A stretch of DNA of 64,000 nucleotides, taken from assembly GCF_014844035.1 (NCBI RefSeq), contig NZ_CP062159.1, positions 2,356,001 through 2,420,000 on the forward strand, in the 5' to 3' direction. The position numbers were made by a program, and so were the translations under genes. Shown one piece after another: positions 61,501 through 64,000 of the stretch (positions are counted from its first letter, which is position 1; each line of letters starts with the position of its first letter). This DNA is from Flavobacterium sp. MDT1-60 (GTDB taxonomy: Bacteria; Bacteroidota; Bacteroidia; Flavobacteriales; Flavobacteriaceae). Below the pieces are notes generated by a model that made no database searches, had not been told where the DNA came from, and worked only from the letters and a program-made list of their open reading frames with translations.

Positions 61501-64000
61501 GGTTCAGGAAGCAACGCCCGAAGGAATTAAAGCCCGCGCAGAATATATTAATAATGCCGGAAATGATAAAGCAGACGGTGTTCATTTGTATTTTCAAAAA
61601 GGAAATCAATTAGTATGGAATGAGGCTATTAGTGCCACTGATTATAGCAGTAAAAGCAAACAAAACACAGCAATTTCTGTAGAAAAAGGCGAACGCTTAT
61701 ATTTTAGGGTTAGTTCTCTAAAAGACGGAAGCTTTGATACCGTAATTTGGGATCCGGTTATTACGTATTCACAAGTAAAACAATTTGACAGGAATGTCAA
61801 CGGAACTTTAGTGGATAGTGATGTTGCGGTAGCTGCCAATTTAAAAGATGTCAATTCTTATTCACTAGCTACCTATCAGGCCAGTACAGATTTCCTTAGT
61901 AGTTCCCTGGCAGGAAAAACAATAGCCACAGCCGGAAATGTTGTAGTGAAAGGAATTTTAAATAAACCTGTGACATCAGATCACATCAGACTTGTCATTA
62001 CCAAAACGTATCTGGATCAGTCCAGTACTCCTGTGGTTGTTTTCGAAAAGACTTTTTTAGCAAATGAAGTTGCTGCTTTTAATCTGGCCTCAGTTGCTTT
62101 ACCCGCATTCGAAGCCGAAACGCAAATTAGCCTTGCCTTAGAAACAGCGACCAATATCAATTGGCAGACTATTTCTTTTGCACCAACAGTAACGGTACCC
62201 GCTTATCAGGGAGGAATTGCAGAAGAGGTCCCTATGGAAGTTTCTCATTTGCTATACAACAAAAGAGAAGGAAATTATACTATGCCGGGTATTACTTCAA
62301 CGACAAGTGGAAAGGTAAAACTAAATATATTACCTGCTGATTTGGTTTTGGCAACAGCTTTTCCTCCGGGATCTTTGAATACATATAATGGAGATGTAAT
62401 TGTTTCGGCCAAACAAAATAATACTTTATTAGCCCGTAAAAGATATAAATTGACAGCCGGGACTTTGGCAGAAGTGATTAATGCTTTTGACAATACAGTT
62501 GATTATCCTTCAGCAGTAGCGGGAGTTCCAATTCAGTTAGAAGTAACCATTTCTAATCCGTCCTCAACGGCTATACTTCGAAATTATCCAAAACAAAATG
62601 CTTTAAATATTCAGGTGCAGGTTACAGATTTAAAAGATCTGGCTGATCTTACAGATGATGTAATTTGGAATGCCGCAACAGATGATTTTTCTATTTATAG
62701 TCTTTTAAATCCGGATGAAAGAACTTTAGGATTGTACCATAGAAATTGGGGAGGATTTGTTATTAATGGAAATTTAGCCTCAAATACCATAGACCAGATG
62801 CAATTAAAACAGTCAGACGCTTATAATACAGAACCGGATCTAAACAATACGGATCCTGATAATTATGACGGAAAAGGTTATGAAGTGGCAGATAGTTATT
62901 TCGTTTCTTTAAATCCATCTTATACAAAATTGAAATGGGAAGGTCTTGAAGAAGGAATTTATATAAAAGGACAAACCATCGGAACTTCAAGATTGGGAGA
63001 AGATGATATTGCAGATTATGCCGATTTTTCTTTGCCAACTTTACAGGGAGGAAGCACGACGGCACTTGATATGATTAGCGAAAGTAAAAGTAAAAGTATT
63101 TCTGCCGGAGTTTCTGCTGGTCAGGCTAATATTGGTTATAGTAAGTCGATAGATGGCGATTCATATGTTACTCAGACGATGAGTGATTTTAACGGAGATC
63201 GTTTTCCGGATTATATTCGTGGTGGAAGTGTTCAGCTTACTGCTCCGGTTGGAAAAATATCAGATGAAATCATTGACATTGGAGACAATTTTAGTCATGC
63301 AAAGACAACATCTGAAGGCCCTAATTTTGGAGGAAGTTACAGTCACGGTTCAGCCAAAAGTGGATTAGGTATGACAGTAGGGAAAGCTGCTGCTCAAAGA
63401 GAAGCTTCAAAAACGTGTGCTGATGAAGAAGCAGAAAAAGCAAAAGATCAGATTTCTGTTAGTGCTTCACAAGGCAAAGGAACAGATCGTGCCGTGATGG
63501 TGCACAGTGATATTAACGGTGACGGCCTGCCGGATAAAATTACAGATTCAGGAGATGTCTTGCTAAACACAGGTTACGGATTTGTACCAGGCGGAAACTG
63601 GAATCTGGGAAGTTTAAATAAAGGATTTTCTACCGATTGGAGTGCCGGATTAGGTTTTAGCATTAAACAGGGATCTATTTCAGGAGGAGCCAATTATGCA
63701 AGATCAGAATCTGATGTTGACGAATCATTTTTAGATATAAATGGCGATGGACTAGCAGATAAAATAAGCTATCAGGGCAATACGATGCGGGTAGCCTTTA
63801 ACTTAGGGGGCTCTTTTGACACACCGGTTGTTTATCCAAAATATTCAGAAATGAATTTAAACAAAGGGGTAAGTTACGGTATGAATGCCAATTTCTCCTT
63901 TGATATTACCGTTTGGCTGTTGCGTATTACACCAACCGTGGGAGGAAGTAAAGGATGGAGTACAAGCCGTTCTGAAGGAACCTATATGGATATTGACGGT
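58565..64000 (+). CDS. Giant SpvB/TcaC-like secreted protein with FG-GAP-type repeats (3' partial)
   Basis: Open for 1812 codons to the window edge. Signal-like N-terminus (MKNKIIVLVFLIGSFLFAA). A ZU5-like segment near 345-415 (GTIFEKAVTLSLPFDKKAIP, TTHFTDFIAG). The SpvB/TcdB N-terminal hallmark lies near 447 (STGFSIAIPGGRGGMQPSLN, then WAGMGWDISAPAVSIETRWG). DxNxDGxxD calcium-loop repeats of the FG-GAP/VCBS type lie near 812, 894, 1541 (DFNGDRFPD), 1649 and 1725. This is the architecture of Tc-toxin B subunits and Rhs/YD proteins. The YD-repeat shell and any toxic C-terminus would lie outside the window, so toxicity is not shown. Confidence 0.88.
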   Translation, partial: MKNKIIVLVFLIGSFLFAANFGPYKIASLFTQNNSEKESIVSVTDSIAVLHKENKNTKSFSADIAEGIIGIKSESDVDDAYDNVFHLKIDVLPSQNESAYLEYELYGYDQAASVSRSLNNQPSIGGQFLSQNKNWTRQSELLSEKSLRAGDNVLLFTAPEGISNGYRIKNVRIVYKLSTPSFQYTLLQSENKLYIKGINFPSQIKKMSIGGMAIDVNQPEFELVLEASTVGKSIQVTKETTSGVLLNEKLDVNQFLKVDRFRPIENAKERISKIIDFQTENKLVYKEFLAVFPVGSLKNNVSVSVSALRKIDIAPLNSAMVNVTGTNAGFRLLPHGTIFEKAVTLSLPFDKKAIPEGYTEKDINVFYFDENKRLWQEVTKDSLDIKQGIIKAKTTHFTDFIAGIIKMPESPETSGYTPTSIKDLKAASPLVGIQSIAPPSANGRGTASTGFSIAIPGGRGGMQPSLNLQYDSDGGHSWAGMGWDISAPAVSIETRWGAPRYDASKETETYAIAGEQLIPNSHRAEWIGRTTDKQFYPRREGAFQQIIRKGSSPKNYYWVVKDKSGVASYYGGTASGLSANGVLQDANGNVGHWALCLQVDLKGNTVEYEYDKRDGELYLKKVYYTGFGSEKGNYNITFVKSGDLGEANRPDVQVSARLGFKQLNNQLLRKIEVRYKRDMIRSYELNYKEGAFKKTLLKSVSEYDSESKLFYTNTMDYFDDVRDASGKYNPFGTAQSWSVPNDNLRNSSIPSFSDLLFSGKHSLVSSSEGSTVGVSYRLGVGLVTNAGSLKGFTVGGHGGNSWGTSDTAVILEDLDGDGLPDKVFKTKDGVYYRKNLAASGQNSFGELQSINISDVGFSKSTSFNWGVDLNLKYGNIGYDQQRSSSKTKVYFMDFNGDGLIDFVRNGQVYYNRLENGIPTFKASSTGTPSPVFGGGNVTIPGYTSISAEEIEKQNPLHDVVRMWEAPVKGIVSVSHQYQLVQEATPEGIKARAEYINNAGNDKADGVHLYFQKGNQLVWNEAISATDYSSKSKQNTAISVEKGERLYFRVSSLKDGSFDTVIWDPVITYSQVKQFDRNVNGTLVDSDVAVAANLKDVNSYSLATYQASTDFLSSSLAGKTIATAGNVVVKGILNKPVTSDHIRLVITKTYLDQSSTPVVVFEKTFLANEVAAFNLASVALPAFEAETQISLALETATNINWQTISFAPTVTVPAYQGGIAEEVPMEVSHLLYNKREGNYTMPGITSTTSGKVKLNILPADLVLATAFPPGSLNTYNGDVIVSAKQNNTLLARKRYKLTAGTLAEVINAFDNTVDYPSAVAGVPIQLEVTISNPSSTAILRNYPKQNALNIQVQVTDLKDLADLTDDVIWNAATDDFSIYSLLNPDERTLGLYHRNWGGFVINGNLASNTIDQMQLKQSDAYNTEPDLNNTDPDNYDGKGYEVADSYFVSLNPSYTKLKWEGLEEGIYIKGQTIGTSRLGEDDIADYADFSLPTLQGGSTTALDMISESKSKSISAGVSAGQANIGYSKSIDGDSYVTQTMSDFNGDRFPDYIRGGSVQLTAPVGKISDEIIDIGDNFSHAKTTSEGPNFGGSYSHGSAKSGLGMTVGKAAAQREASKTCADEEAEKAKDQISVSASQGKGTDRAVMVHSDINGDGLPDKITDSGDVLLNTGYGFVPGGNWNLGSLNKGFSTDWSAGLGFSIKQGSISGGANYARSESDVDESFLDINGDGLADKISYQGNTMRVAFNLGGSFDTPVVYPKYSEMNLNKGVSYGMNANFSFDITVWLLRITPTVGGSKGWSTSRSEGTYMDIDG

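Noticed and set aside
1..64000. Search for CRISPR arrays, IS elements, integrases and prophage genes.
   Set aside because: No regular spaced repeats, transposase, integrase or phage structural motif was recognised; the repeats seen are terminators and operator-like sites.

Overview
The window reads as chromosomal DNA of a Bacteroidota bacterium of the Flavobacterium type. The base composition is AT-rich. It carries a SusC/SusD pair, a hybrid two-component sensor, TonB-dependent receptors with STN domains, an ECF sigma/FecR pair, a protein with a type IX secretion (T9SS) type A sorting domain, and promoters of the TTG-N(18-23)-TAnnTTTG type. No IS element, phage, CRISPR array, rRNA or intact tRNA was recognised. 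The first gene (dsbD) is cut at its 5' end and the last (a giant SpvB/FG-GAP protein) at its 3' end.

Layout. (1) 2-3483: a DsbD-type thiol reductant exporter and a class V aminotransferase/cysteine-desulfurase-like enzyme. (2) 3.7-9.6 kb: small redox/stress genes (a two-part CMD protein, an F420-type NADP reductase, two SDRs, OsmC) with HxlR and AraC regulators. (3) 9991-24645: a fructan utilisation locus made of a hybrid two-component sensor with a periplasmic sugar-binding domain, an MFS sugar porter, a GH32 lipoprotein (frameshifted), SusC, SusD, a DUF4960-like surface lipoprotein, a second GH32-like lipoprotein and a PfkB fructokinase. (4) 24.8-46.7 kb: an unusually dense array of regulators (two HxlR, three AraC, two Crp/Fnr, one TetR) interleaved with pirin, DoxX, NmrA/SDR, medium-chain dehydrogenases, Old Yellow Enzyme, MBL-fold, NTF2-like and hydrolase genes. 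This probably serves detoxification of electrophiles or quinones, or related redox stress. (5) 47.2-52.5 kb: a cell-surface signalling/uptake operon (ECF sigma, small conserved protein, FecR, STN-TonB receptor, DUF4249 lipoprotein). (6) 52.7-54.8 kb: outer-membrane phospholipase A and a fatty-acid desaturase. (7) 55.0-64.0 kb: two tandem beta-barrel proteins, a T9SS substrate and the start (at least 1812 codons) of a giant secreted SpvB/TcaC-like protein with calcium-type DxNxDGxxD repeats.

The most notable observations are these. The co-oriented beta-barrel/T9SS/SpvB locus at the right edge looks like a Tc-toxin-B-like or Rhs-like surface protein system. Four genes (CMD, GH32, pirin, AraC) are each disrupted by what looks like loss of one base from an A/T homopolymer, with a five-base run where six would restore a full-length protein. 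A terminator with the same CCGTTGA stem occurs four times within 8 kb, and one copy sits beside a fragment of a deleted Crp/Fnr gene. A perfect palindrome lies in both the tetR promoter and the promoter of the adjacent SDR/dehydrogenase operon.
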